Program-made: the position numbers and the translations under genes | In this document: one piece after another, positions 1 through 17,100 of the stretch | How the letters are laid out: each line of letters opens with the position of its first letter | Numbering within the stretch: position 1 is the first letter of the stretch | The notes under the pieces: model-generated | Database searches by the model: none | What the model saw: the letters and a program-made list of their open reading frames with translations, nothing else | Told to the model about the DNA's origin: nothing | NCBI GenBank assembly: GCA_027475525.1 | Contig: JAMWFC010000085.1 | Span: forward strand, 434,001 to 498,000 | Source: Macrolepiota albuminosa | Taxonomy: Eukaryota > Basidiomycota > Agaricomycetes > Agaricales > Agaricaceae | Reading direction: 5' to 3' | DNA length: 64,000 nucleotides

Positions 1-730
1 GGAATGCGCCAGTGGTTTCCCGAAGGACCTATACCGCCTTCCGTTAAGCTGAGGTTTCCTTCTCTTTAACGCCGGAGTGTTCTGGAAACGACGCCAGGAG
101 AATGAAGACACGCTTATTAAAGATCGCAGAACCTCCGGTTTCACGTCAAGGAAACCTTTGTGATACAGAGAACGTCAAGTTTCCGAGGCCACCCCAACGC
201 CACAGATGAAGGAAGCACCTCTCCCCTATTTCGTATTCGCGACGAGTACATGTGAGACTTGCTGGTAGCCACCTTCATGCAATCGATGTTCGATGATCAC
301 TTTGTAATACAAGAAACGAGTCCTCACTGGCGTGCTATAGAGTTCTGTTGACTTTGTACCGACGAACAAGCTCGTATGGTGTGGAAAGGGCAAATGACAA
401 GTGTTTAACAGTTAATCTATCAGAGACCTTCCTCAGGGGTATAAGCAAGAGTTTCTTAGAAGTAAAAACCAGTCTAGCAGAAACTTTTCGCGAAAGGAGA
501 AAAATGAACGGGCCAAAAGAAAAAGACATAACTGATTTTTTTTTCCCAATCTGGTACCCCAAGAAGAATTTGTCCAGCCATGGAATGACGCAAGACGGAA
601 TGTCAGAGTAACGATGTCGGGTGAGTTCGGACGGCAATCAAGGGGTATGTACAGGCAGCTCCTATTCTAACATTTTGAAAATTAAGCATGACCTACGTGA
701 CGTAGACTCTAATCTCCCCTTTGGAACACT
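1..730. other. Intergenic stretch, no gene recognised
   Basis: Short overlapping frames occur on both strands around 335-637. None has a recognisable domain or supporting splice signals. The stretch covers the 3' side of the minus-strand sulfhydrylase gene. I see no RNA gene or repeat in it. Confidence 0.5.
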
Positions 731-2475
<1,745 letters not shown>

Positions 2476-3351
2476 CGTTCACAGATAGGAATAGCCAATT
2501 CGGCAGTAACAGATGGCCTTCAAAGCCCTATATAAAGAACGAATGGCTGCACATGAGGAACAAGTGCTCTTTCGAGAGGAGCAGGAATGAGCATGGAGCA
2601 ATCCAGAAGGGTTATTCAACCTATAACGTTGTCATAAGTATTCAAGATACTTGAGCTGCCGTGTAAACAATCCTCGAACTTCGACAAAAACTTGTGATGA
2701 ATGGTATAATCTTAAGGGTTCTTCACAAACACCCTCCCAACCTTACACTCCAAGGCCTAATACGGATCAAGGATGTGACTTACTTTTTCTTCAATTTTTT
2801 CTTCAATCTTGTCTTGTAAAATATGTCAGGATCTGGTACAATGGCTAAAACACTGTCCATGAACAGTGACCCATTGGCCACAATGTGACAAGACCACTGG
2901 TAGCCACTGGCAACAAGTGTTGTACTTGTTTGTTTGTTTTTTTTTAAAAAAAAATCTGGAATTAATCATTCTGAGGGTGTCAATCATACACTGGCTCCAG
3001 GGAATGATATTCCTTGGCAAAACAAGGTAAAAACACTGTAAAAATAATCCAATTAATTTCAGAATTCGAAAAAATATCTTAACTGAACTCAAAAGAATTA
3101 ATAGAACCACAAAAAATAAAATAAAATAAAATAAGGGGAAGGTCCCTTTCAAGGGGGGAATAAACATCTACAAACCAAATCCTTTTTGGCACTCAGGAGG
3201 CAATCGTTAACCTTGGCTCGTTCGATGCTCCCTGACTCCAGCAGTCTACTCAACATAGGATCATCACCCCTAGTTGAGCCCCTTCCGTGCTCATCCATGC
3301 CTTATATAGCCCCTCGTCGTCGAGGAACTAGTAAACCCTGCCTTGACTAGC
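2476..3351. promoter_or_regulatory. Shared upstream region of the two divergent sulfhydrylase genes
   Basis: These 876 bases separate the two start codons and must hold both promoters. The middle part (about 2900-3150) is A/T-rich and includes a repeat relic. I could not identify specific transcription-factor sites with confidence. Confidence 0.6.
2989..3100 (+). repeat. Relic of a MITE-like repeat
   Basis: The sequence starting CACTGGCTCCAGGGAATGAT and running through TTCCTTGGCAAAAC to CTTAACTGAACT closely matches the reverse complement of 52380-52491, with small indels. That second site is one arm of an inverted-repeat element. Only one arm is evident here, so this copy looks truncated. 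Confidence 0.65.
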
Positions 3352-5284
<1,933 letters not shown>

Positions 5285-7030
5285 AACCTATATTGTAGGA
5301 ATGAATTATTGTCCATATGCGCACGCTACCAATGAATGTAACAGGTACTTAGACTATTTGTCCTGCCCATAGAAAACGGACGACAGTGCCATACTTGTGC
5401 AATATTCCCTTTATAAATCGGTTGGTGCATTTTTAGCCTGTCACAAGTGTGGACTTGGTCAAGATGTAGACTTTGTTACTTGCTGCGATATATGCTCCCC
5501 AGTACAGGCCCATAAAGCTGGGCAAGTTTAACTGTATAAGCGATGAGTTTGACGGAACAAAATTACATGCGACATGTGGATGACCCGATGCGATGCAGTG
5601 GAAGGAACTGCCCTAGTGCAGACTTTTTGCAATTATACATCATGCGCAATGATCTATTAGTCTCAAAGTCCATGGATATGATACACTCAAGAATACACTG
5701 CCTCCAGATATTTTTTCTCTCTTTGGCCAGGTCGCACACCGATCGGTATTTGCTAGTCTTCGGGATTAAACCTTATTAATTTTCGCTCTTATCTACACAT
5801 ACACAGAACGCCACCCTCAGTTTTATTACATTGAACTGGTGTGACTGAGGGTGAGCCCATACCTATTACTTTACCTACCTGTTACTGATCACCTCTTGCA
5901 GACCAATAATTGTATTCATCTACACGTATGAGGGTGAGAGGAACATGAGCTGGGGGATGTGGAGCTGTAATCATGTAGGGGACGTTTGGCGACGTATTGC
6001 CGGGTTTAATGCAGCAGGGAAACGCTTGGTGGCTTCGGTACCTCTGAAAGGGTGCTCAATGGCGGCCTGTGATCTCATATAAAAGCTTAGCTTAGGCAAT
6101 GAATAGGAAATTTGTTGATCTTTAGAAGGTAGTCACTGCATACAGATCGTCAGACATTATTTGTCTAATATAAGTCTATTCAAGAAATAATTGTATTCTA
6201 TGGACTACTTGTAGGTGATTGCACTAATGATAATAATAATGAAGAGGAAACATAATTAGGGCATAATGTTGCATGCCAAAACCAATGTCGGTTTATGCGT
6301 TGTTCCCTGATGTACGCCCCCCTTTCTGTTAAGAAGTGAAACCTTATTTATATATCTCTGCACAATTGACTGAGGGTGTTCTATGTTACTGCGTGATATA
6401 TATATTTCATGGTGCTACGGTGTTCTGACCACTCGCCAGATCGCAACATTTTCTAGAATTCGTTATTAGTGAGCTGAGCTGATTAACATGTGTCCCACGG
6501 CCAAATGATGTATCAAAACACTCAAAAGACCCTGCATCCTGATAATATCACTGATATGCTTTGCCTTGTCCTGTGCCTTCAGATTCCCAGACTGACATGT
6601 TTCCCCGCAGCCCTCGCCTTACGTGACCGTAGGACAAGGAATCTCGACTGAATGTTATGAAAGATTCGGCAGTCGTGAGGGAAGCGATGCAGGTATATCC
6701 TGGGACATGTTTGACGGGTTGAGATTTTCCCATTGATCAGATTAGCGCCCATCTAATCAAGCCTGATCAGAGATACGGTGTTAAAACAGTCATATGTATC
6801 TCATCAACTCAGCATCAAAGTTTTGATACCATCAGTTACACACAGGACGCGGGCTTTAATGGCCGAGCTCAGCATCGTCGACGCACGGATGCGTTTTTTT
6901 CCCAAGACGGCTATGCCAATGGGTAACTGTTGGAGAAGCAAGGACGTATCTTCACCCTACGTCTCTCTCGCCGTTCAAGTTAATGGCACCTTCATATTTC
7001 GTACAGCTGTAGGTGGACAAGATGTTTCAC
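5285..7030. other. Long intergenic stretch without recognised gene
   Basis: Only short frames lacking domains are present (for example 5543-5779, 6548-6733 and 6778-7047). The sequence is moderately A/T-rich with no clear repeat. The downstream part probably holds the promoter of the membrane-protein gene that follows. Confidence 0.5.
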
Positions 7031-8473
7031 ATGAAGACGTTTGCTGACTTGAGTCTCTCCATGGTTGCTACAGTCTGGGCGCTCTTGTAAGTGTTCTGTA
7101 AAGGCGTAGATAATGTAGGCTGATTCTCTTCTCGCAGCTGTTTGGAAACCTATTTAACTATGGAAAGACGCTCCGTAGACTTCAAAGAATAGTACATTGA
7201 TCCTCTTCTGCAGGCTTATTTGGAGCGTTGTCGATCCAAGTATACTTCTACATTCTTACGTTTCCTAAGGACAGGATGGCTCTCAAGGTTACAGGTATAG
7301 TGGTTCTAGATAACATAGTATCTCTCACTGTACTTGTCTCTAACCACGTCTCAATTTTCGTAGTTTTCTTGACCTATTTGCTGGATGCTGTTCAGACCGG
7401 GTTAGCGACTTATCTTGCCTGGTTTGTCTTCATTATTAACGTATCACTCTTGTGTGATGAACTTGATCTTATACTCAAGGGATATCTTTGTCCACAATTG
7501 GGGAAATCTGATGATCGTTGAAGTTGGGATTCCGCCATGGACCCTTGGTACTCTTTCACCTTTGTCTGGAATTGGTATAGCAATATTTTCCATGTAAGAC
7601 TATGGTACTGTGCTAAGTCCTCAACAGTTGCGCTTCTTGTTCAGTTTTTCTTCGCCTGGCGAATATATGTTTTAGCTTCATCTCGTTATATAATTCCAGT
7701 CGTTGGTGCTATAATCCTTGTGAGTTCTCAGTAGGCAATGGGATGCAATAATCTGACATCCCTGCTATTGATAATTTACAGACTGGCATTGCGTCCTTTG
7801 CTATGGCGATCGCATTCGGAATAACGGTACGTCGCTCAATCCCCGCTTTTCTAATGAACGCTAGAAGATTCATGGTGACCAGGTTGATCAAAACTTATCC
7901 AACGTCCCGGTCATAAGCCTTCGTAATGGTTCAGCTGTTGTGCGCATTTGAAAATTGATCTATAAAAGCCCATCTTACTAATTAGACCCAGATGTATTGG
8001 ACGACGGGTTTTCTTTGCGATCTGTTGATCACTCTTACTTTAGTGATCCAGGTCGGTCATAATGCGTATGCTCGGCCGAGTTACAGCGTGTTGACATAAG
8101 TGCAGTTCAGGTCAAAGCAGGACCATGGTTTTGTCAATGACATACTACACCGTGCTATCCGTATGGCTTTAGAGACAGGCGCCATAATGTGTGCAGTCTC
8201 TGTCATACAGGTAATCCTCTATGCTACACCGATTGGACTAATCGGTTACTCTCTCCTCCTGTGAGCAACTTACGTTTCTAATCATGCTTCTGTTCTTATT
8301 CGTGGCTGATACCACGATGAAATAGGTTGATAGTAAGCGGCAAGATATATTCAAACTCTCTCATGGCATCATTGAACTCCCGGGCACCAATCTTCAGACG
8401 CAGACAATCTTCGGATACAGAAGTCTTTCAAACTTCTGACGGGACAGAGATTCACTTTGTAACCTCAACTTAG
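7031..8473 (+). CDS. DUF6534-type integral membrane protein
   Basis: Multi-exon gene for a hydrophobic multi-span protein that matches the layout I know from the basidiomycete DUF6534 family, whose function is unknown. Segments in order: LFGALSIQVYFYILTFPKDR (about 7216-7290), FLTYLLDAVQTGLATYLAW (about 7363-7421), DIFVHNWGNLMIVEVGIPPW (about 7483-7549), VALLVQFFFAWRIYVLASSR (about 7628-7720), a short helix at 7783-7828, another near 7990-8052, MALETGAIMCAVSVIQV near 8163-8210, and the family's typical end SGKIYSNSLMASLNSR with a polar tail to the stop at 8471. Splice sites fit most joins. The first exon is uncertain: the ATG at 7031 is plausible, but the join into the 7216 exon is not resolved. 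Location: membrane. No partner can be inferred from the neighbours. Confidence 0.7.
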
Positions 8474-9452
8474 GGAGGAGCCTAAAACACACCTAATTAC
8501 AGAAAAATTCGTAGTTTTACTTATAATTGTGCTTTGCGAACACTTTCTCTAGAATTCGATAGACATTTCGAAGCGAACTTCCGAAATAAGTTCACATTTT
8601 GTCTCTCTTGATGAAATCGGTGTGTTGGCCCGAAGTCGACAGCGAGCGCGGAACCGTTCTATCTATCTCTTTGTGTAACTCATAATACGATAGGATCGCT
8701 TGATACCTCAAAGCCAGAGTAAAGGCTCTGTAGGTATCCCCAACGGGGCTGGTAAAGGAGCAATCAGGTATCGTGTCCTTTGCGGAAGAGAGCATAAGTC
8801 CTGGAGGCTTTGAATACTTAGGCGAGGATGGGAGGAAGGACTTTGTTATTGCTGGGAAGGCGAAGCCAAACTTAATGAAGTATCCGAAGACGCAAGGAGA
8901 GGTGCCAATATAGACATAGTTATTGATGTGGATGCCCCACCTGAAGGTACACTATAAAGAATTGCTCATTCATCAGAGACAGAGGAGCGTTACAGGTACT
9001 TCTAAAGACATTTTCGAAACATACTTTGAACATCTGAACATCTCTTTAAGTGAATCGAGGAAGATTATCTTCAATACGACGCACAAGTTCTCGTCCTCGT
9101 TCCAAATATAGGCCTAGAATCCTACGCCTGGTCGGTTAACGTTACAAAGTGGAGGTGATCATGTGATCCATACAAGCCAAGAACCAAAGAAAGACAATCA
9201 AACAAAGTGTACAAATCGACGCGCGCAGACAATGTAGTAATTTACCGAAAAAGTAACAATGTTGCTCGAATCTCGTTGCCTTAGATATTGTCCTTTCCGG
9301 GCAGTCGTTGTTCATGCATCATGGCCTATCCCTATTAAATCGCAAAGAGACGTGTAAGTATCTCTTCACACCCTTCTGAACCGCACACGCACAACGCTGG
9401 ATTGTTACCTACTGTCATTTCTTCCGGTGTCTCATCCTTTTGACTCTGAATA
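8474..9452. other. Intergenic, no gene recognised
   Basis: Short frames on both strands (8592-8795, 8923-9111) have no recognisable domain or convincing splice structure. The right end holds the upstream region of the F-box gene. Confidence 0.5.
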
Positions 9453-11674
9453 ATGGCTTCGCAAGTGTCTAGAAAGATAGCTTCTCTGCTCACCCGATTT
9501 ATTCCGTCAGACTCAAATGTTGCAGCAAATATCCCTCTGGATATATTCGTCGATAATATTAGTCCTTACCTGTATGTTGAGGATATCCTGGCTCTACGGA
9601 GAGTAAGTCCTCTTGACTATAAACACTCCTCTATTAGTAAGACTGACACAATGTGTGTTTGCAGGTCAATAAACACTATTTTCACCTCACCCATGAGCCC
9701 TTGATATGGAAGCGTTTTTTACGGGAACTTAGAATCCCTCTCCCTCCAATCCGTCCCACATTGGACCCTTACGTTCGAAGCTCGGAATACGAGTTTGAAC
9801 ATCTTGTTTCGCGCGCTATCTCTCTGGAAGACAACTGGCGCAAGAGGAATCCCCCTGTAACCTCTGCGATATCTTTCGACGCATCACTTCAAGTGCTTGA
9901 TATGAAGCTCCTTCCTGGTGGTAAATACCTAGTAGCGTCAATCAGGGATCGATACCGTTTTTTCATCGCACTGTACCACCTCGATCATCCTTGTGGACCC
10001 CATATTTTGGCCAGATGTCAAACCCCAACGAAAGCTGACCAACTTCAAGCCAAATATTTGAAATATCAAGAAAAGCCTGTAATTATGATTGCTTATGTCT
10101 GTCGAGTATTAGAAGAGGGCGGGCCGGCGAAGTGAGTAGTGCAAACCAAACAGCCGCCCATATTAACCCGTCTTTGTAGTTTCGATCCGGCAACGTGCAA
10201 TAACAATGCCGACATTGATCCGTCTATTCCGATTTCGCATATCTTAAATTGTGTTCATGTGGACTTGAGCACGCTCGATCTATTGGCGGGTGCCCATAGA
10301 GATCCTATTGGCTCAGAGACGACAAAGCACAAATTATGGTTGTCGGGCACTCGAGATCAACCTTTTACGCAGACTGTCAGTAAGAAGTTGGACGACCCTA
10401 TCCAGCAACTGTCACTGTACAGTAGGGCAGGAGTTGCACACTTAAGTCTCCTCCAGCGACCTGCCGAAGACATCAAAGATCTTCTCGTTATCGTTAATAT
10501 AGAACATCCTCTGGCATCAAACATCCTAGTTCTTGGACCATATACCTATGCAAATTTAAATGTAATGGGAAATCGGCGCGAGAATCAGGTATGTTAGGTT
10601 CAGCCCGTGATTGTCTGTGGTTGACTGAAGCATTTGCAGAGACAGTGGATCCAAGCTGTTCGCCATATCCCCGAACAGAATCATGTGCTCATCTGGCGAA
10701 CGATATACATCTGTCCTAATGCAGACTATAATTACTACCCTCCTCTCGAGTTCGAGATGCATGAACATTTCTTAGAATTAGTGCCAATACCGAACCACAC
10801 TCACGATGGAGCAGCCACTATCGCTACTCCTCATCATGGTCATCGAGTCTTGCTAGACGGCGATGTTGTAAATGTTTCCATGACGGATGATCTTTGGCCC
10901 TGTGATGGACGAAGTGACTTTCCTCTTCAAGCTTATTCTCAGCCCCCGCCGCCGATCTCTATCTTCGTCGAAATGACAAGGCCTCAAGGGATCCTCCATT
11001 TGTATGTGTGGCCGGACCATGAGCCGACACGAGATGGTTCTTCGTTCATTTATCACCCCAATGCAGAAACTATCACGAAACAAACGATGTATAGTGCCCA
11101 GCCAGATCTTGGACACGTTATTCCTGGGACGTTCCGCGCGCTCTTCTACACGACTCAAGGCAACGACAGGACCGCTACGCCTCGCCTGTTGCACCTCCGT
11201 CGATACATCAGTCCCGAATTCCAGAACAACACGTATCGCGTTGAGCGTTTGCAGCGCCAGTCAACTGTCGAGAGGCGTAAATACAGGAAGATGCCGCAGT
11301 TTGCTTTCGCTGATATAGAGCTTAGCAAGAAAGCTACGGCTCGGTACCAAGAAAACGGTCTTGGTGTGATCGCATGGGACGAGACAATCGGGAGAGTGTG
11401 CATGACGACTGTATGTGGAAGCATCATTGAAGTTTTAGATTTTTCGCATGCGGCGAAGCCGGGCGAGAGATTTCTCGAGTGGAAGATGTCTGGTCCTGGG
11501 GGATTTGAAAACAGAAACTGGGCCGATGAAGAGGATGAATTTGATGTTGCTCGTAAATCTAGGTTGAAGAGGTATCCGCGTTTAGTGGCCCCATCTGTCA
11601 ATGATGATGGGGACGTGAATATGAAGTATGACGATTGTTCAATTCACTCTGTTGACTCTTTTTATAATCATTGA
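9453..11674 (+). CDS. F-box protein of unknown substrate
   Basis: Four exons: 9453-9602, 9665-10131, 10180-10588 and 10640-11674. They total 2061 bases, 686 aa, with consistent phases. Residues about 25-70 form an F-box: ANIPLDIFVDNISPYL, then EDILALRRVNKHYFHLTHEP and LIWKRFL. By family this segment binds Skp1 in an SCF ubiquitin ligase. The remaining roughly 600 residues carry no repeat I can assign with certainty. They have scattered beta-rich stretches, such as LDMKLLPGGKYLVASIRD and GVIAWDETIGRVCMTT, as expected of a degenerate beta-propeller in agaricomycete F-box proteins. The C-terminus is acidic. The substrate is unknown. Confidence 0.85.
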
Positions 11675-12182
11675 TAACTTTTCTATATCAAACTCCTGTA
11701 AAGCTAGTGAAAGGAATAGACTCGGACGTGAAATGACGAGACCCGCTTATGTAAGATCATCTTTCACTTTTGAAACCAATTACGAAACTTCAGTCATAAA
11801 AGATTTGCGCCTGGAATCACCGCTAGGTCCGGCACAAGGATGTCACTCACATCTCTCACTCTTTTGAAGCCTACTATGAAACTGTCAGTCGTAAATGTTT
11901 CGTGTCTGACACCACCGCCAGGTTCGACAGAGGGATGTCATTCTCAACCCACACTGTCTCTATAGTTTACATCATTACCTCTAACGACACTACAAGCTTA
12001 GCCCAAGCAGTCCCACGGAACGACTATCCCTTGTTTCCAGGCTTGCAAATCGCCTCTGTTCTCGGTCTCGTCATACAGCCGACGATCTTCTGATAGCATC
12101 TGCCGTGCCAACAGTGTTTGACGGGTATGTAGGACCTGGACCTTTTCCTGTTCCCCCGTTGATTATGTTGAGATCCGCACCA
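11675..12182. other. Intergenic between convergent genes
   Basis: Holds the 3' flanks of the F-box gene and of the minus-strand zinc-binding gene. No feature recognised. Confidence 0.5.
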
Positions 12183-13176
12183 TCAGTGTCGATGATGTAA
12201 GTGTTCACGATTTGCTGCCAACAACTCAACGCTGGCCTGGTCCAGCATAGTAACAGCACGGGAGGTATGCCTCGCAAGTTTGTAAGTGAGATACGGTGGG
12301 ATGCCCTCCATGGTTTCCTTGACATCCTTGAAAGGATTTTCGACCAACTTAGTGGATGGTGGCTTCTCGTTCTTAGTATCTGTAGAACGTCAAAGCGCTT
12401 TTGCTTTTCAAGCATGATGTTTAACCTACTTGTAACGAGGGTCAATGCATTCTCCATCTCTGGCATCGATGTACGCACGGAGTGCGGGGAGTCGTCCCTG
12501 GTGCCGCCTGGATCGGTCATAGACTGGCTGTCCGAGTCTATGTCCATTTCCGAACACACATTTTCATAATCGCTCTCCTTTAGTCTTGTCGTCTTAGCCT
12601 GGGGACATGTCAAAGTCAGCTCGTTCGATTTTAGTTCGATTCAAGTAGATGTTTCTCACTTCTTTCTTCCTAGCTTCCTTTATTTTCTTGCACAATTTTT
12701 TATGTTTGTTCCAATTGGAACGATAATACTGTCCGTATCGAACGTCGAGTTTAATGGGCTTTTCACACCCCTTGCATTTCACAACGTACGGCTGAACGCT
12801 GGCAGCCCATTCGTCCTCACTGAGGGCCGACCGTCTGTTAACCGGGTCTGTCTGGTTCCTGCGACCTTCCTTTGTTGTGCCTTTTCGCTGATCATCCAAT
12901 TTCGCAGCATTGGCAGCTCTAGTCTGCCGCTTAGCTCGTGATGTGTGTGCGGGTGTAGTTATAGTTTTTCGCTGTCGTTTCTTTTTTGTGCTATCGCTGC
13001 CATGAGATAAATGAGAGAGACTGCATGAAAAACCGTCAGATTCTTTACCTTTTTTCTGGATTCTCGGTATGGACGATTTCTAGATGACATTCCTTTGAGA
13101 AGGAATCATCAGATGTGTCGTTGAGTGTACTTGGCCCATCTCCTGGAGCTAGCGGAGTGCGCTCTCGTTGGCTCAT
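12183..13176 (-). CDS. Putative zinc-binding protein, C-x2-C-x20-H-x3-C family, member A
   Basis: Four exons modelled: 13049-13176, 12660-12996, 12430-12598 and 12183-12379. They total 831 bases, 276 aa, with matching phases. The N-terminal third is basic and Lys/Arg-rich (KKKRQRK, RAKRQTRAA), which may be a nuclear localisation signal. Near residue 100 lies CKGCEKPIKLD, then YYRSNWNKHKKLC. The spacing C-x2-C-x20-H-x3-C suggests a single zinc site. The C-terminal half is acidic or polar (SEMDIDSDSQS). A paralogue with the same motif and similar length lies at 52835-53849. I do not recognise a named family. A DNA-binding or chromatin role is a guess from the basic region and finger. The last intron (12380-12429) was chosen because it restores the frame and gives a more protein-like tail. 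Confidence 0.7.
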
Positions 13177-14197
13177 CGAGCTTGCCTGCGTATAAACGCA
13201 ATGGTAGATGGGAAAAAAGGTCACTGTCTTTCTTGACCACTCAACTTGACCTGTGGCTCACTGTATGCACGTGGCTAAAGTGGCCATTCTGAAGTGGCGA
13301 ATCATTCTGCCAAGTCACCGGACAAACATTATTTCGTAAAGCACACGGCCATCACAAACACACTTGTTATGGAATTTTCCTCCTAGTATACCGTGGCTGT
13401 TTCTCTCTTGTGCTTTCTTGAAGCTTTGATGGACCGCCAAGCTCACATTTGATTTGATCGATCAATTAATTATTCATCAGCTGCTACGGTGAAACTCAGA
13501 TTTTCCCCAAACTCGCAGATAGATCTACTTGCCTTCTTCTGTTAATCGATTCAGGAGAAGGGCTGAAGTCGGGCTTCTTTATGGCGTACCTCACACACAA
13601 GGGCGAATGACATTGTTGGACATACACGTGACACGCGCTCGGAAGACGCGTTTTTGCATTCTTCATCATCTTTGACCTATGTAAACATCGATCGAGTCTA
13701 TTCACCAATGAGATTGATATGTTTCTGGAGCTCTTCTATCAGCCCGTAAGCTAACTGCTAGAGTATTTATCAAGTACTAACCTTGGAAGTGAGTTAACTC
13801 CACTTTGCCATGACCATTGTCTCCTCGTAAACACCCTCTGAGGTGCTTGTAGCGACCTTGTCACTTCAGCCTCGAAGCTGTGGCGCATTCGGTTGATTAT
13901 CTTGATTCTATAATCAGGTACAGATGATATTTCAAAATCAAGAAAGGCGAACAAGTACCTGAAGAATGCATCTGAAGAACTTATAAAGCTGTTTCTGCCC
14001 AGGAAAAAATTTTAATATCCTATCCTATTCTTGGTTTCGATACTAGTTCTCGTCGACTGCACAAAGATTCCTGTCAGTCAATAAAGTAAACAAATTGTCT
14101 ACTTAACGTTTCCAGTGAACACCGTCGATCACATGACTGTCAACAACGATCAGAATGATTTATTGCGCTGCTCGCTGTTTCCGACGACGAGGGCTGC
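13177..14197. other. Intergenic between divergent genes
   Basis: Upstream region of both the zinc-binding gene and the recyclin gene. Minus-strand frames at 13496-13708 and 13751-13954 have no recognisable domain and no clear splice link. I do not call a gene here. Confidence 0.5.
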
Positions 14198-17100
14198 ATG
14201 GACAAGTTCACCACGCTCGAGCCCGTCCGCCTGTATGCCGCCTCTAGCGCTCGGCTTCTACGCAGCGGAACGGTCGTCCCTAAGAAAAGCCCATCCGCAG
14301 CCCTCATAGGACGATTACCAGCTGATTTACACCAACTCATTCTCTCATTTCTTCCGATTCCTGATGTTCCTACTTATGCACTTTCTTCCAGGGCACTTAA
14401 CTCCTTAGTAAAGGATGACAAGTTCTGGGATACTAGGTGGTCAGCGTTGAGAATAGAGGAACACGGTCTCGACATCGTGCTCAACGACCTAGAGAATGCG
14501 AAAAAGGGCCAGCTCGGAATGACACGTTCTATGCAATCACCGACGATTGCCATGTCTAACGAAGATGATTTTGGTGACTTTGCAACAGCAGAACCTGTAG
14601 CTGCATATGGTATTCTACCTCCAATCTCGTTGTCGTATCCAATCGCGCCGACGAAACGGATGGCCTATGTCCGAGCGCATAATCTTTTGAAGCCTCTTGC
14701 GCTGTCGCTACGTTCAACAGCGCCCCACCTGATACTATCGACCCTTTCCACCTTCTTCGTCTCTCGGCAGACCCTCACGTCTTCCGCTCCGCAAAATCAG
14801 ATAGACGGCCTTCCATTGCGAACCCGCGCGAAAGCTTTACGTCTTCTTGCTCTTTTTCTCTCGCAAGCTGTCCAGCCGCTTCGATCATGGTCTACCCTTC
14901 GGCCGATTTTACAGACCGCGATCGACCGGTTCGACGCAGGGCTTCTCGCGGCATTTGACGCTGCAGATGGACGCGGGGACGAGGAGGGCATGCGTGAAGC
15001 TGCGGAGTCTAGTTGGGAAGTGTGGACTGGCAATACAGCTGAATGGGAAATGGGCAAGATGTGGGCCGAGAAGCGCGAAATCTTCTATCTCCAGGGACAG
15101 TGGGATCCCCTGGCTAATTTTACGTGAGTTGTACAGCTTCATGTGCGTGAGTAAATTTAGGAATTCGAACAGGGCCGATGGCGCCCTGGACTTCGACGCG
15201 ATGGATGAGTTTATGGGAGGTGTCTTGAAAGCTATCGAGGAATATGGGTCGCGGGCTGTTCGTGTGTTTCCGCCTGCAGCTCAAGTACTAGTCTTATTCG
15301 CAGAACGCGTCGCCAATGATGTGGTGCGTTTAACGCTTCCTACAGTCATCCTTATGCTAATATTATACAGGTTGGAGAATATATAACAACCCTTTTAACG
15401 CGAGCACGCGCGGCCACGAACTCGTTTATCTTCCTCCAAGCAACTGCTGCATCGTTCAAGGAAGCTTGGCGAATGGTGGAAGTCCTGATACGCGTAGCAC
15501 AAGCACGGGTTCAGGACAAGGGTGTTGTAAATCCAGAAGTCATAATCACATCTACGAAAGCCGAAGATGTCGTGTGAGTAACATCCCTACCACGAGCTAC
15601 CTTCCTCACTGGAAGCAGGTATCAGATGTTTGAGAGCAACATGGATGAATACCTCGATGAAGAAATCGAGTCCGTCAAACACGTCCTGAGCACGATTTGC
15701 AAAGCATGGGATCTGGAGGTCAGTACCTCCTTTTTTCTTAAACCTCCCACTCAATCTCACAACAGCTTGCAACATACGCCCCCTCAACAGCAAGTGCCTC
15801 AGTTTCCTTATCCACATCCGTCGACACACAAAACTACCACCAACAACACTCCTCTCAACCGCGCTTTCTGAACTCACAAAATCCCGCTCAAATAAAGCGG
15901 AACGTCCTAGCATCCTTTACCTCCGTGCTCCTCCTCCCCGTGACTATTGTACCTCGTACCGTCGGCGCAGTCAGCGGGGCACTTGTCAGCGGCGGTACGG
16001 CGGCTGTGCAGGGTATCGCTATGCTGAATCCTACAAGATGGGGAGGGAGTGACAGTGGAGGCACGGGGAAGTATAGTGGAGGAGTAAGCAAGACGGGGTG
16101 GGGGGCTGGTGCGGGAGCTCACGGAAACGGGAGTGTGTATAAGACGTCCGAGGTGGAGGGAAGTACAGTGTTTGAGGTTGGAGATGTTGACGAGGATGAG
16201 GATGAGAAGACGCAGGTTCGCGATGAGAATGAGCTGGATGCACGGAGTACTAAGAATGGTATGTCTTAATCTACCCTTGTCCGTTGAAGGTGCTGAACGC
16301 ATATTCATCATCACTTACGTAGGCTCATGGATCTCCCCTTCTCCCACTATACCATCCTCCGCCACGTCACGGACGCTCGTCTCAGCATCGTCGGCACCAG
16401 AGAACAAACTCGAGCTTCTTCTCTCGCTCGACGTGGCACTAGAAGTGATCCACGCGGATCGCGAAGCGCTCAAGCGAGTTGAAACGTTCGCTGGGTATCC
16501 AGGTCACTATGGACACCGCGTCCGAGACACCATTGAGGAACTGTTCATCCTCATGCTTGGGGCACTTGGTGATGAACATCTCCGGAAGGGTTTTGCTAAG
16601 TACGGTGGTCAATTGGATTTGGTCAGAACCTGGTACTTATGCTGAGAATTTCAGAGCGACAGAGCAGATGCGGGAGTATAAGCCTGCAGAGCATGAGGTT
16701 ACTACGAGTGTCGCGCCATTGCTACAGTTTTTTGAGCTTGTGCATATCGGTGATACAATTCAGTCGATGGTACAGGTGTATTTTGACAAAGAGTTGGTGA
16801 GTTGTAGAATTTCTTTGATTGACGTGATCAATGCATGAATACGGGTCTAAGGCACATCACATTGATCGTACAGACTTCCTGAATGCTGTTGTGCGGGAGA
16901 AGAAGCGGTTTGAGAACGGGTTGGACGATTCCGTCGCCGGTGGGCTGAATGCTGGCACTGAGGTCCTCATGAACCAAGTAAGTGATGTTCATCAATCTTC
17001 CTGCAGCATTTAGCTCAAGGTTTCTCCTAGGCAGAGCACATTCTCGTGACGCTAACAGGGCCACGCGAGTATTATCCTGATGATGGTCCATTGGATTTAG

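Noticed and set aside
13021..13050. A 28-nt intron in the zinc-binding gene at 12183-13176
   Set aside because: Too short for a fungal intron. A 52-nt intron using the next AG gives the same phase and a better fit.
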